41,888 nt of DNA from Akkermansiaceae bacterium (GTDB lineage Bacteria > Verrucomicrobiota > Verrucomicrobiia > Verrucomicrobiales > Akkermansiaceae). The notes beneath the pieces are model-generated. The model did no database searches, had not been told where the DNA came from, and saw only the letters and a list, made by a program, of their open reading frames with translations. Below, piece after piece: positions 17,614-27,599 of this stretch. Position 1 is the stretch's first letter, and every line of letters starts with the position of its first letter. The position numbers and the translations under genes are program-made. The stretch covers positions 1-41,888 of the forward strand of contig CAILVZ010000009.1 of NCBI GenBank assembly GCA_903837825.1. Reading direction: 5' to 3'.

Positions 17614-19926
17614 TCATTCTCCAGCTTTGATGGAAACGGTCTGCGGAATACTCGCTTTCTCGCTCAGCAACTTCTCAAGCGCGATCAGTCTGGCATTCTG
17701 CGATTCATCCTCTGCGGACTTTGCCGTGGCACGCTTTTCCTGCTCCGCCAACTTGGCCTCGAGTGCCTCGATTTTGGTATCCTTCTCGCGGATCTGTGCG
17801 CTGAGTCTGCTGAGATCGGCATCCGTGCGAACCTTATATTCTTGCAAGGCCTTACAAGCGATGGTCGCGAAGGTGGTGTAGCCGACGGTCTTTAGCCCAT
17901 CGCTCCCTGTCGCCACAATATCCGGGAACAGTGGCTCCACCTCTTGGGCGATCACCCCAAACTCAAGCCTTGCCGCTGGATCAGTCATATCTTTCCAATG
18001 GAAGCGTCTGAATGGCAACTGCATGAGACGGTCCAGCATCGGCTCCGCGTCTACGATATCCTTTTTCAGAGTGCGATCCGAGTACCAGTCGATGTTACTA
18101 TCTCCATCGAAACTGAAGCCTCTCCAAACGCCTGCATTCTGTCCCGGGTTGTAAACGTCGAAGGCAATTCCTGCTCGATCCCCACGAACCGACATTCTAG
18201 CCCAGAGATCCTGACCTGCTCGATACCCATGCATGGCAAACCCCTCGTTACTGGTGCCATCACCGGTTACTGTGATCGTGCCGACCGATGTATTGGTCCA
18301 CCCAATATTGCTAACTGCCATTCTGCCGCCACTGAGCCATACCTCAGGAGTCGAGTTGCTGTCGCGCACCCACAAGCCACCCGACCCGTGATTGAAGTAG
18401 GTCACGTTATCAGTCCAGCGCGGCCAAAGGAAAGCTTCGTAAGTACCAGCGGCATTTTTTGCATTCATGATACCTCCATTGTTCATGTAGACGTGACTCA
18501 ACAGCGTCATGTCTCCATCCGCTTGAAATGAACCCGCCACATGCAATTTGGCGCCCGGCGTAGCCGTGCCGATCCCTACCTTGTTGGAGCCGTCAATCGT
18601 GATCGCCGAGGCACCATAGCCGCTCTGAAGGTTCAGCTTTCCACTCGAGGTCCGTAACACCAAATCCCCAACAGCTGCAGATGTCGACCAACTTCCTGCA
18701 CTCGTGGCGATTGACATGTCTAAAGAGTTCACTCCCGTCGACAAAGTTAAGAATGGATTGGTGGAGTTTTCGGCATAAATATTCCCGCCATTGAGCTGAA
18801 TATTCCCGCCGCTTACATGAAGCTTCGAGCCAGTTGTAGGACTGCTGACGCCGATCCCCACACTACCAGTCCCAGTGACCCTTAAACGCTCGGTGCCATT
18901 CGTGTTCAGAGTCACCACCCCGTCAGCAGGTGAGAACAAGCCGCCGTCGGCATCCCCACCGGTTCCGAAAATATAACCTCCCGCACCCGTCGCGCTGACC
19001 GATCCCTCAACACTGAGGCGAGCCGAAGGTGCGCTGGTTCCGATACCGATGAGACCGCCACCAGGATTGAGAAGTAAGGGCCCAGCGGTGCTGGCCGCAG
19101 TGTAAGACTGAATCGTTGAGCGGTTGTTGGTGGTGTCGAATCCGATGAGTAGCCGTTCATTGGCGTCGGTGTTACCACGGATCACCAGTTGGCTGGCTGG
19201 CGTGCTTGCATCATCGCCTTGCAAGGTCAACTTGGTCGTCGCTGGGAAAGATCCCGTGGCACCGATGCCGACTTGGCCCGACGCGTTCCAAAGCAATGCC
19301 GTATTCTTGGTACCGCTCGCATTGGAACCCAAAACCCCGCCGGCATTGCCGTAGAGCACCGGGCCATCGACCGTGACCCCGCTCCACGTGCGGTTGCTGC
19401 CATACCAGCCGAGACCATAATTGGTCGCCGTGCCAGAGGTGGGCGTGATGGTGAGATCGGTGCCGCTGGCGATGCTATCCGCCACTTGAGCATGGAACGT
19501 GAATGCTGCCGTCGTAATCGCCTGACGTGGACTGATCGGCGTATCCGTCGCGGTGATGCTACCGTCGCCATTGTCCACCATGATTTCAATGTAGCGGGTT
19601 GCGGTGCCGCTAGTGAATACCGAGTCGAGCGCTGGGCGACTCTCGGACGCTGCCGTACCAGTCGCGGTGGTACCCGCACCCAGAAGCACACTGAACTCAC
19701 CTTTGTAGATCGTGACCGTTTGTTCCTCCGTCCAGAGACGATTGCCACCCGTTGCGGCATCATAAATCCGGAAGATGACCTTGCGATTCAGTGCACCCGT
19801 TGCACCAATCAGTGTCCCGGTGGAGTCAGCAACGATTCCTTGGTAGTTGATCGTGGATGGAACTGCGGCAAACGAGGATGCCCCAGAGAGGAGCAAGAAG
19901 GTGAGTATGCGATGGGTCGTTTTCAT
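17614..19926 (-). CDS. Secreted tail-fiber-like protein with C-terminal Peptidase_S74 / intramolecular chaperone domain
   Basis: The supplied ORF starts at 20097, but MKTTHRILTFLLLSGASSFA at 19926 is a signal peptide start and the upstream extension overlaps the preceding gene. N-terminal VPSTINYQGIVAD..IFRIYDAATGGNRLWTEEQTVTIYKGEFSVLLG; C-terminal YSDRTLKKDI..FGVIAQEVEPLFPDIV plus coiled coil. Confidence 0.85.
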   Translation of the reverse strand: MKTTHRILTFLLLSGASSFAAVPSTINYQGIVADSTGTLIGATGALNRKVIFRIYDAATGGNRLWTEEQTVTIYKGEFSVLLGAGTTATGTAASESRPALDSVFTSGTATRYIEIMVDNGDGSITATDTPISPRQAITTAAFTFHAQVADSIASGTDLTITPTSGTATNYGLGWYGSNRTWSGVTVDGPVLYGNAGGVLGSNASGTKNTALLWNASGQVGIGATGSFPATTKLTLQGDDASTPASQLVIRGNTDANERLLIGFDTTNNRSTIQSYTAASTAGPLLLNPGGGLIGIGTSAPSARLSVEGSVSATGAGGYIFGTGGDADGGLFSPADGVVTLNTNGTERLRVTGTGSVGIGVSSPTTGSKLHVSGGNIQLNGGNIYAENSTNPFLTLSTGVNSLDMSIATSAGSWSTSAAVGDLVLRTSSGKLNLQSGYGASAITIDGSNKVGIGTATPGAKLHVAGSFQADGDMTLLSHVYMNNGGIMNAKNAAGTYEAFLWPRWTDNVTYFNHGSGGLWVRDSNSTPEVWLSGGRMAVSNIGWTNTSVGTITVTGDGTSNEGFAMHGYRAGQDLWARMSVRGDRAGIAFDVYNPGQNAGVWRGFSFDGDSNIDWYSDRTLKKDIVDAEPMLDRLMQLPFRRFHWKDMTDPAARLEFGVIAQEVEPLFPDIVATGSDGLKTVGYTTFATIACKALQEYKVRTDADLSRLSAQIREKDTKIEALEAKLAEQEKRATAKSAEDESQNARLIALEKLLSEKASIPQTVSIKAGE

Positions 19927-19990
19927 GGCGGTAGGAGAGATGGCGTTAGATGTTAGATTTTCAAAAGGTCGTATAGTGGTTCGTTCAGCT

Positions 19991-22900
19991 TCACTGCGAA
20001 AGCGTTCCAATTTCAGAGGCGCGGCGGAGTTCAAAGGTACCATCCAGCTGAATGGCACTGCTGTGGAGTCCAGTGACGACCTCGCGGTAGGTGCCACCGA
20101 TCACCGTGCTGCCCCAACCATTTACGGTGCCACCCGTCGGCGGGGTGGTGGTGAAATTGAAGGTTCCCGCACGGCTTACGGTGTAGCTTTCGTAACCCTC
20201 AGCCGCGGACTCGAAGCGGGCATTTTTGTTGTCGTGATCTGGGTGAAACTGGTGGACGAAGGGATTGCTTGGATCGTTGTAGGGTAGCGAGATGGTGCAG
20301 GTCAAATTGCCACCAAGGGCAACCGAGCCACTGCCGGTGACCACGCGTCCCGTCGGCAAGTGCGCAGCCGAAAAACGCCGCGCCGTCGAAAGACTGGAAG
20401 TTTTAAGCAATGATTGAGACGTGCAGATGCCATTGCTGTTTGGGGCCACCGCCAGAGTCCCGAGATAGACCTTTGAAAGCAGCTTCGCCGTGCCGTCATC
20501 GGCCACATGCAAAAGCGTGCGCAGCTTGAATGCACCCGCGGTGCCGGTATCCGTGAGCGCGGGCGGCGCAGCAATCGTCACCTCAGGGGTGATGGCATAA
20601 CCGCTACCACCGGAGAGAATGGTAAACCCGCTAATCGCCCCATTACTCACCTTCGCGATGGCACTCGCAGGCTGACTGGTGAGAGTCGGCGCAGCCAGCG
20701 TCACCGTCGGCGCGCTGTAGTAACCGTAGCCCGGATTGGTGATGGTGAATCCCGTCACGCGGTTGTTGGCAACCGCCGCAGTCGCCGTGGCTTGCAGCGC
20801 AGCCGGTGGAGACGAAAGCGTGACCGTCGGCGGGGACAGGTAGCCAGCGCCCGCAAGAATCTTGGTGACGCTTGCCACGGTGGACCCACTGAGCGTGGCG
20901 TTGGCCGTGGCCGCCACCGGAGTCACGAAGGTGCCTCCACTGATCGTCACCGTTGGCGTGCTGAGATAGCCAGTTCCATTATTGGTCAAGTTAATCGCCG
21001 AAACCGCTCCGCTCGAGAGCACGGCTGTTGCCACGGCTGGCACGGGGGCAGGTGGTGCAGCAATCGTTGCGGTGGTCGGCATCACCGTGTAGCTACCATT
21101 TACCCCTTTCACAAGCGTGCTTACTGCGAATTGTGCGGCATTTCCAACCGCCGTGGGCGCGATGGTGCCTGAGGTGATATTGCCACCGCTGAAGGTAAGC
21201 GAGGGGGCAGTGGTGTAGCCCACCCCCATGTTGGTGATCGTGATGCCCGTCACCAATTCGTTGGTGAGAGTTGCATTGGCCGTTGCCACCGTCGTGGGAC
21301 TGCCACCACCCGAAATGGTCACGCTTGGCGCAACCGAATACTTCATATCCCCAGAGGTAATCGTAAAACTATCGGCAGTGAGACCAAGGGTGGCGGTCGC
21401 ATTGCCGCCCGTGCCGTTACCACCCGAAATCGTCACGGTTGGAACCGTCGCATAACCCGAGCCCGACAAGCCCTTCACGATCGACCAGTTCGTCGCATTG
21501 CCGGTGATCGTCGCGTTGGCGGTGACCCTCGCAGCCGGCGCACTGATTGCCACCGTGGGTACCGCCGAATAATAGCCTCCGCTGTTGATGACCGAGACCG
21601 AACTCAAGCTTTTGCCGTTCATGATCGCCTCAGCCGTGGCATTCGAGCTTGAGGGCGGCGCACTGAGCGTCACGGTGGGGGCCGTTTGATATCCCAGTCC
21701 CGCGTTGACAACGGTGAAATTGCCGACCGCTCCGGCGGATAAGTTGGCTGTAAAGCTGGCGGACACCGAGGCCGTCGGCGCGCTCAGAGTAACTGCTGGG
21801 GCTGTGTTATAACCAAAGCCACCCTCCGTGAGAGTCAGCGATGTCACCGTCCGGTTTGCAGAGCTAAATGCAGAGGTGGCCGTCGCCAACTTCATGTCGT
21901 TGCCAGCAGGTGCCGTGATCGTGACCGTGGGCGCGGTGGTGTAGCCAAAACCACCCGATCCATCGATGGTTAACCCGGTGACAACTCCGTTGGTCAAGGT
22001 CGCCGTGGCACGACCCGGATTAGAAACCTTACTGCTCACGCTATTGAGCTGGATGTCACCCACCCAAAGACCCGCCAGCGAGTCCTTCATGGCAGTGACC
22101 GGTAAATACAAATCCATGAGATTCGAACTCTCCGTGAGACGCAGCAGTGAAGCATAAAGCGCATTCGTTGCACCGGTCATGGTGGTGCGGTCAATGCCCA
22201 GCACGATTTCCACCGTGCTCTGAGGCCCGATGACTTGGGTGGTTGCCGATGTCAGAGCGGTCGATGTCCACGAGCCGGTGGCCGCGTTGAAGGTTCGCTG
22301 AGTCAATGACACCGATCCGGTGACTGCAGTCAAATAGGCGGGGGCAGCCTCACTTGCGGCGGGGGTCAGCGTCACCGTGACAGGAGCAGAGGTTCGGTTG
22401 CGCAGGCGGAGAGTCACTGAATTCACCGAGCGCCCGAATGCCACTCCATCCGCTCCACTCAAGCCGACTTCGATGGGAGCGTAGAAGTCGCCCGTGACCT
22501 CCGCGGAGAACCAGTAGGCCTTGTTGCGATCCAGCTGCTCCGTGTTGGTCGAGAACAACTTGAGCGGGTTGGTCGATGACAAATCTCCGCCAGCATACTT
22601 GAATATCGATGATTGGGTGGAAATGGCCATGGGAAACGTCGCGAAGTAATTCGCAAACGTCGGGAACGCGGTACCTGTACCGGTCGCCAACGTGGGAAAA
22701 CCTAGTAAGTTCGCGCCGTTGCGTACCCAGGAGTTCGCAGGGAGCATCGGCGACTGCTTGATGGATACATTGTACGTGCTGCTTGAAGTGCCTGCACACT
22801 TGACCAAATACGCGCATTGTCCCGTGAGCTTCGTCAATGTCGTCTCAGCAGTCACGCCTCTCTTCCAGACATTCCATTCGGCAGTGCCAGCGGATGGAAT

Positions 22901-23125
22901 GAGCGGGGTGGTGGTGAACTGAACTTGGGTTGGATTGGTATTCCAACGCCAGATCTCGGTGACGTTGGTATTCGTGATCAGGTTATCAATGGTATCGTAG
23001 CTGGCATCACCATGGAGGTAAATCGCGTTCCACCCCCCTTTCAACACATAGGTCTCCGTCTTCCACTGGGCGTTAGCCATAGTAGCGAAAATCAGCGAGC
23101 AAAGGGCAAAAATCAGTTTTTTCAT
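19991..23125 (-). CDS. Secreted protein with ~12 GxGYxxAPTVTI repeats
   Basis: Signal-peptide start MKKLIFALCSLIFATMANA at 23125 (supplied ORF extends upstream to 23272); repeats GFGYTTAPTVTITAP, GLGYQTAPTVTLSAP, GTGYLSTPTVTISGG and others. Confidence 0.85.
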   Translation of the reverse strand: MKKLIFALCSLIFATMANAQWKTETYVLKGGWNAIYLHGDASYDTIDNLITNTNVTEIWRWNTNPTQVQFTTTPLIPSAGTAEWNVWKRGVTAETTLTKLTGQCAYLVKCAGTSSSTYNVSIKQSPMLPANSWVRNGANLLGFPTLATGTGTAFPTFANYFATFPMAISTQSSIFKYAGGDLSSTNPLKLFSTNTEQLDRNKAYWFSAEVTGDFYAPIEVGLSGADGVAFGRSVNSVTLRLRNRTSAPVTVTLTPAASEAAPAYLTAVTGSVSLTQRTFNAATGSWTSTALTSATTQVIGPQSTVEIVLGIDRTTMTGATNALYASLLRLTESSNLMDLYLPVTAMKDSLAGLWVGDIQLNSVSSKVSNPGRATATLTNGVVTGLTIDGSGGFGYTTAPTVTITAPAGNDMKLATATSAFSSANRTVTSLTLTEGGFGYNTAPAVTLSAPTASVSASFTANLSAGAVGNFTVVNAGLGYQTAPTVTLSAPPSSSNATAEAIMNGKSLSSVSVINSGGYYSAVPTVAISAPAARVTANATITGNATNWSIVKGLSGSGYATVPTVTISGGNGTGGNATATLGLTADSFTITSGDMKYSVAPSVTISGGGSPTTVATANATLTNELVTGITITNMGVGYTTAPSLTFSGGNITSGTIAPTAVGNAAQFAVSTLVKGVNGSYTVMPTTATIAAPPAPVPAVATAVLSSGAVSAINLTNNGTGYLSTPTVTISGGTFVTPVAATANATLSGSTVASVTKILAGAGYLSPPTVTLSSPPAALQATATAAVANNRVTGFTITNPGYGYYSAPTVTLAAPTLTSQPASAIAKVSNGAISGFTILSGGSGYAITPEVTIAAPPALTDTGTAGAFKLRTLLHVADDGTAKLLSKVYLGTLAVAPNSNGICTSQSLLKTSSLSTARRFSAAHLPTGRVVTGSGSVALGGNLTCTISLPYNDPSNPFVHQFHPDHDNKNARFESAAEGYESYTVSRAGTFNFTTTPPTGGTVNGWGSTVIGGTYREVVTGLHSSAIQLDGTFELRRASEIGTLSQ
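20560..22000 (-). repeat. ~12 in-frame repeats of the TxGxGYxxAPTVTIS type
   Basis: Twelve GY/PTVT-type units counted in the translation, roughly 35-45 aa each. Confidence 0.85.
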
Positions 23126-24048
23126 CGAACAGAGAGACGGTAAAATTCCTTGGTGCTGGAGCGCGGCGCCGCAAAGGCAGAGAGAATCCCAACATCCTTC
23201 GCCTGATACGCCTCGCTGCCGGTCGCAGATGCAGTCGCAGGAGCACCCACCGCGAAGGCAACCCGCGTCCACGTCTTCATGTCGAGCGTGCTCTCAATCG
23301 TGTAAACCTTGCCCGTGATCGCAAAGAACTCGAAGCGCACGCTGTCCGCGAGTTTTTCTTTAATACTCAAGCTGAAGCGCTCCGTGGCATCGCCAGCGAA
23401 GGTGCCTGCCACGTATTCCATCCAGTTGCTCTGACCGTCTTTGTCGAAGTCGCCATTCCGATCGATGAGCGTGAGATCCCACTCGCCATTGTCGTTCTGG
23501 TAGTAACCGGCTTGATAGAGCTGCCAGGCCTCCCAGTCGTCGGGCAGGCCATCCTTGTCCTTGTCCGCACCGAGCGTGAGATCCAAGCGGACGCGCTCAC
23601 TCCCCTTGCCTGCCGTTAAACTACCGCTCACTTCGATCGGATAATACCAAGTCTCAAGCTTGGTGACTGGATCCTTCATCGACACCGCGAGGCTGAACAC
23701 GCCGCTCGCCGCCAAGGCCCGATCCGAATAAATTGCGGTGCCCGAGCGTGCTTGGTCGATGCGGATCTTGAGCTCGTAGCTTTGGTCGATTTGGCTGGAA
23801 GTGACCGGAGTGCGGGCCATTTCCTTGGTGCCCTTGAGCAGGACCACCTCGGCGCCCTCGGCGGTGATCGTCTGGCCGACTTGATCGCGCACGATCCCGA
23901 ACAGCGTGTAATACGGCGCTGGCGGGAAGGCGTGGACCGAGTTCGTGCCAAGGCAGACGAGCAAAGCCACAAAAATACTGACCACCGATTGCGGCATACA
24001 CCTAATCACTCTTGGGAATATCAATTTCATCGGTTCATGAAGTGGCAC
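23122..24048 (-). CDS. Secreted protein with DxDxDG Ca-binding-like repeats, first gene of the surface cassette
   Basis: 308 aa; signal peptide (VVSIFVALLVCLGTNSVHA); ADKDKDGLPDDWEAW and RNGDFDKDGQSNWMEYVAGT; stop overlaps next ATG (ATGA). Start could also be the internal ATG at 24030. Confidence 0.75.
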   Translation of the reverse strand: MPLHEPMKLIFPRVIRCMPQSVVSIFVALLVCLGTNSVHAFPPAPYYTLFGIVRDQVGQTITAEGAEVVLLKGTKEMARTPVTSSQIDQSYELKIRIDQARSGTAIYSDRALAASGVFSLAVSMKDPVTKLETWYYPIEVSGSLTAGKGSERVRLDLTLGADKDKDGLPDDWEAWQLYQAGYYQNDNGEWDLTLIDRNGDFDKDGQSNWMEYVAGTFAGDATERFSLSIKEKLADSVRFEFFAITGKVYTIESTLDMKTWTRVAFAVGAPATASATGSEAYQAKDVGILSAFAAPRSSTKEFYRLSVR

Positions 24049-24287
24049 TAGGTCAGCAGGTTAATGGCGAAATCGAGCGACGCATGAAAGCATTAAAACG
24101 CAAAAATTGGGTTCAGGATCATTAAATTGCATAAAATTGCTTAAACGCGGCGCTGTAAGCACAAATCAAACCAACCACACCACCCATTTGCAGCAGACGG
24201 TGAAGTCCAACCGCCGAGAAACTGCCCCCACGGAGCCGCAAAGAAGATGCTGATTGAAAAATCGGCTTAGGAAGCCATCGTTTGCGC

Positions 24288-24716
24288 ATGTCATCCGATC
24301 GCTTGTCCATCCCGCAGTATGCCATGGCCCTCGCCCACGTGGCGAGCCTGCGGTCCGAAGACCCCTACCGCAAGGTCGGTGCTGCTGCATTGGACTTTGA
24401 CAATCGGGTGATTGGAACTGCCTACAATGGACTCGCGCCCGGCTATAACCCGCATCCGGGATTCTGGGATGACCGCGACGCACGCCAAAAATTCATGCTT
24501 CACGCGGAGGTAAACCTCTGCAGCCTGTTCCGCCGCGGCGAGGCAAAAATCGTCGCGACCACCACCATGCCCTGCACCGCCTGCATGCAGACCCTCTGCG
24601 CCTATGGCATCAAGGAAATCTACTATCGCGACATTTATCATGTCTCAGACGCACCCGAGATCGCCGCACTCTATCAGGTTAGACTCGAACAAGTGTCCGA
24701 GTTTCCCCTTGGGTAA
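24288..24716 (+). CDS. dCMP / cytidine deaminase family protein
   Basis: HAEVN and PCTACMQ zinc-binding motifs; R-S-x-DPYRKVGA N-terminal motif. Start ATG at 24288 (TTG at 24282 possible). Confidence 0.85.
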   Translation: MSSDRLSIPQYAMALAHVASLRSEDPYRKVGAAALDFDNRVIGTAYNGLAPGYNPHPGFWDDRDARQKFMLHAEVNLCSLFRRGEAKIVATTTMPCTACMQTLCAYGIKEIYYRDIYHVSDAPEIAALYQVRLEQVSEFPLG

Positions 24717-24749
24717 GGCACCGCGCATCCGCTTTGGCCAGCACCCTGG

Positions 24750-25793
24750 TTACAGATCGATTCTTATACCCCCATTTGCCGCGCTCCGATAGATCGCTTC
24801 GATGACCTCGACCGCCTTGCGCGCTTCGACCGCCGATGTGGCCGGCTCCCTGCCCTCGCGGATCGCTTGAACCACATCCTCGAAGTTCCGCTGGTGTTGG
24901 TGGAATTGAATCGCCTTGGGATCATTTCCACCCAAGCTCGTCTCCGATCCGCTCATGAGGGTGCCGCGAATTTCCGCATCTTCGGGGGCTTCGTTTTGAA
25001 ATTCCCAAAGCTCGAAGGCTTCATCGGCGAGATAGACTGAGCCTTCCGTGCCAGCCAATTGCACCCTCGCCGGTTGGCCGGATTTTGACCAACTGCAGGT
25101 GGATCCCTCAATGACCCCATAGGCACCGCTCGCGAACTTAAGCATGGCGACCGCCGTGTCCTCGACTTCGATGCGATCATGAGCCAAGCAAGCGGTTCGG
25201 GCCTGCACCGACTTCAAGGGCCCAGCAAGATAAAGCAAAGCATCGATGCTGTGGATCCCCTGGTTCATCAATGCACCGCCACCATCCAGCGCCCATGTCC
25301 CACGCCAGTCCGCCGAGTCGTAGTAGGCTTGGCTGCGAAACCACTTCACGTAACAAGACGCCGAAACGATTTGCCCCAAGCGCCCGCCATCGCAAGCTCG
25401 CTTGAACGCTGCCATTGCGGGATGAAAACGCCGATTCAAAATGGCCGCCAAGGTTCTTCCGCTCGCATGGGCCGCGGCGATGAGACGGTCGATCCGCTCC
25501 GTGGAAATTTCGAGCGGCTTCTCACAGATCACATGTTTCCCCGCTTCAAGCGCCGCGAGAACCGGCTCCAGGTGCGCGCCCGATGGCGTCGCAATCGTGA
25601 CGATCTCCAACTCAGGATCTGCTAGAAAATCGGCAAGCGAGGCATGCGCCACCGCCCCGTATTTCGTAGCGAGCGCAACCGCACTCTCTGGGCGATGATT
25701 GAAAACGGAACGCAGAGTCCCACCGCTTATCGCCTGAATCGCCTCTGCATGAAATGCACCGATGGTACCAGAGCCAATGATGCCGAAATTCAT
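24750..25793 (-). CDS. Gfo/Idh/MocA family oxidoreductase
   Basis: N-terminal [16 protein letters not shown] Rossmann motif, EKPLE motif, [21 protein letters not shown]. Confidence 0.9.
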   Translation of the reverse strand: MNFGIIGSGTIGAFHAEAIQAISGGTLRSVFNHRPESAVALATKYGAVAHASLADFLADPELEIVTIATPSGAHLEPVLAALEAGKHVICEKPLEISTERIDRLIAAAHASGRTLAAILNRRFHPAMAAFKRACDGGRLGQIVSASCYVKWFRSQAYYDSADWRGTWALDGGGALMNQGIHSIDALLYLAGPLKSVQARTACLAHDRIEVEDTAVAMLKFASGAYGVIEGSTCSWSKSGQPARVQLAGTEGSVYLADEAFELWEFQNEAPEDAEIRGTLMSGSETSLGGNDPKAIQFHQHQRNFEDVVQAIREGREPATSAVEARKAVEVIEAIYRSAANGGIRIDL

Positions 25794-25870
25794 TTCAACT
25801 GGCTTCGTCTACGAATCGGTTAGACCATCGGGATTTTTTGATTCATGATCGCCACCCATGGCCATCGGCC

Positions 25871-26992
25871 TCACGCGTAGGTAGCCGAGGCGCGGCGGAT
25901 CTCACGCATCAAGCTGCGAGTCTCTTCCTGCCAACCATTGAGCACCTCACGAGAAAGCTGCACACGATCAGAAACCGCTTTTTCCAACTCGTGATAGTTG
26001 GCCGAGAGCTTTTCCACCATTTCGTGAAGGGCATCTGCCGCACGATGCGCCGTCGATGCTGGATGCTGGCGCATTTCCGCCAAGTGTTGTTGTGCCTTGC
26101 GGCGGGCCTCGCCCATCTCCGCGAGAAGGATGCGACCATCTGGCACACGGCGAAGTCCCTCCGCAAGACCCAGCTTCGAGAGCGTCCAGATCGTCCACTT
26201 GCTCGGATCCCACTGCCATGGCTTTACGCCATTGCGGTAGTCATGCTGGAACTCGTGGTGGTAGTTGTGGTAGCCCTCACCAAAGGTCAAGAAGGCCATC
26301 ACCGCGCTATCGCGAGCACTGTGACTGGTGGAATACGGCTGACGCCCGACGGTATGACAGAGCGAATTGATGAAAAACGTGCAATGCTGGGCGACGACAA
26401 TTCGGGCCACCCCGGCAAGCAGGAAGCCACCGAGCGCGCCAGTCGCTGGATCCATGCCCTTTGAGAGATTCCAGTAATACCCAAGGATCGACGGGAGAAT
26501 CAGCCCCACCACCAGAGCGATCCAATGAACGTAGCGATGTTGCAGCATCACCCACTTATCCTTGCGGAGGTCGGCGACATTGTCCAACGGCGGCTCTGGA
26601 TCGAGCTTGAAAAGCAGCCAGCCGATGTGCGCCCAGAAGAATCCCTTGGAAATATCATAGGGATCCTCGTCATGATCGACATGCTTGTGGTGCCGGCGGT
26701 GATCGGACGCCCAGTTTAGGCAGGAGTTCTCGAACGCACAGGCTCCGAAAACTAGGGTGAACAATTTCACGGGTAGCTTCGCCTTGAACGACAAGTGCGA
26801 GAAAAGCCGGTGATACCCGACCGTGATGCTCATCATCGTCGCGGTGACGTAGAAGAAGAACATCGAGAACTGGAACCAGTCGATTCCATGGTGGAAGAGG
26901 TAAATCGGAACCCCAATGAGGGCCACGAGGGCGGTGCCGATGAGGAATGAGCTGGTGACCCAGTTCACCCGATTGAAAGGAATGCGATACAT
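25871..26992 (-). CDS. Acyl-CoA / fatty acid delta-9-type desaturase with C-terminal helical extension
   Basis: Three His boxes HRLFSH, HRRHHKH and NYHHEFQHDYRNG; likely start MYRIPFNRVNW at 26992. Confidence 0.9.
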   Translation of the reverse strand: MYRIPFNRVNWVTSSFLIGTALVALIGVPIYLFHHGIDWFQFSMFFFYVTATMMSITVGYHRLFSHLSFKAKLPVKLFTLVFGACAFENSCLNWASDHRRHHKHVDHDEDPYDISKGFFWAHIGWLLFKLDPEPPLDNVADLRKDKWVMLQHRYVHWIALVVGLILPSILGYYWNLSKGMDPATGALGGFLLAGVARIVVAQHCTFFINSLCHTVGRQPYSTSHSARDSAVMAFLTFGEGYHNYHHEFQHDYRNGVKPWQWDPSKWTIWTLSKLGLAEGLRRVPDGRILLAEMGEARRKAQQHLAEMRQHPASTAHRAADALHEMVEKLSANYHELEKAVSDRVQLSREVLNGWQEETRSLMREIRRASATYA

Positions 26993-27141
26993 GTTGAATA
27001 GGAATGAAACCCTTGTCACAGCCGGATGTTTAACCGAGCGGTCGGTGCAAGTGCGCACCGATAGTGACAAGACAATGCTTGATAAGCCACATCCCCTTAC
27101 CACGCAAGCCCACTTTTTTCGGAAATCCAGTAGGTTCTGGC

Positions 27142-27170
27142 TTGACATCTGGAAGCCCGTCCAATAGAAA
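27142..27170 (+). promoter_or_regulatory. Candidate sigma70-type promoter for rpsU
   Basis: TTGACA (27142-27147), 17-nt spacer, TAGAAA (27165-27170), upstream of the rpsU start at 27222. Confidence 0.5.
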
Positions 27171-27221
27171 CCGCGCCCCGAGATTTCTACGGAACCAACC
27201 AAAACAACCAACTATTACCGC

Positions 27222-27449
27222 ATGCGTGGAGTGACCATGAAGAAAGGCGAGCCTGTTGACCGGGCCCTTAAGCGCCTCAAAACCAAGCTGGATGCCGAGG
27301 GCATCCTTGAAGAAATGCGCCGCCGCCGCGCATTTGAGACACCGACCGAGCGCAAGCAACGCAAGCTTCGCTCCGCTTCGAAGCGCAATAAAATCCGCTG
27401 GCGTTTCTCGACGGGCCCAGTGATGGACCGCCCCGAAGGCATGATTTAA
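27222..27449 (+). CDS. rpsU: 30S ribosomal protein bS21
   Basis: KKGEPVDRALKRLKTKLDAEGILEEMRRRRAFETPTERKQRK is characteristic of bS21. Confidence 0.95.
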   Translation: MRGVTMKKGEPVDRALKRLKTKLDAEGILEEMRRRRAFETPTERKQRKLRSASKRNKIRWRFSTGPVMDRPEGMI

Positions 27450-27480
27450 TTTTTATTGGTTCCAAGGTTTTCGGTTTGAA

Positions 27481-27509
27481 ACGGGTGTCATTTGGCACCC
27501 GTTTTTTTG
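27481..27509 (+). terminator. Rho-independent terminator after rpsU
   Basis: ACGGGTG-tcatttgg-CACCCGT followed by a T run. Confidence 0.8.
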
Positions 27510-27599
27510 TCCTTATCCCATCCCCCGAACGAATCGCAAATCGAGGATTTTGCTAAAATGAGTTGGTCTGAAGGGATTACACGAGTATACCGAAGGCCC

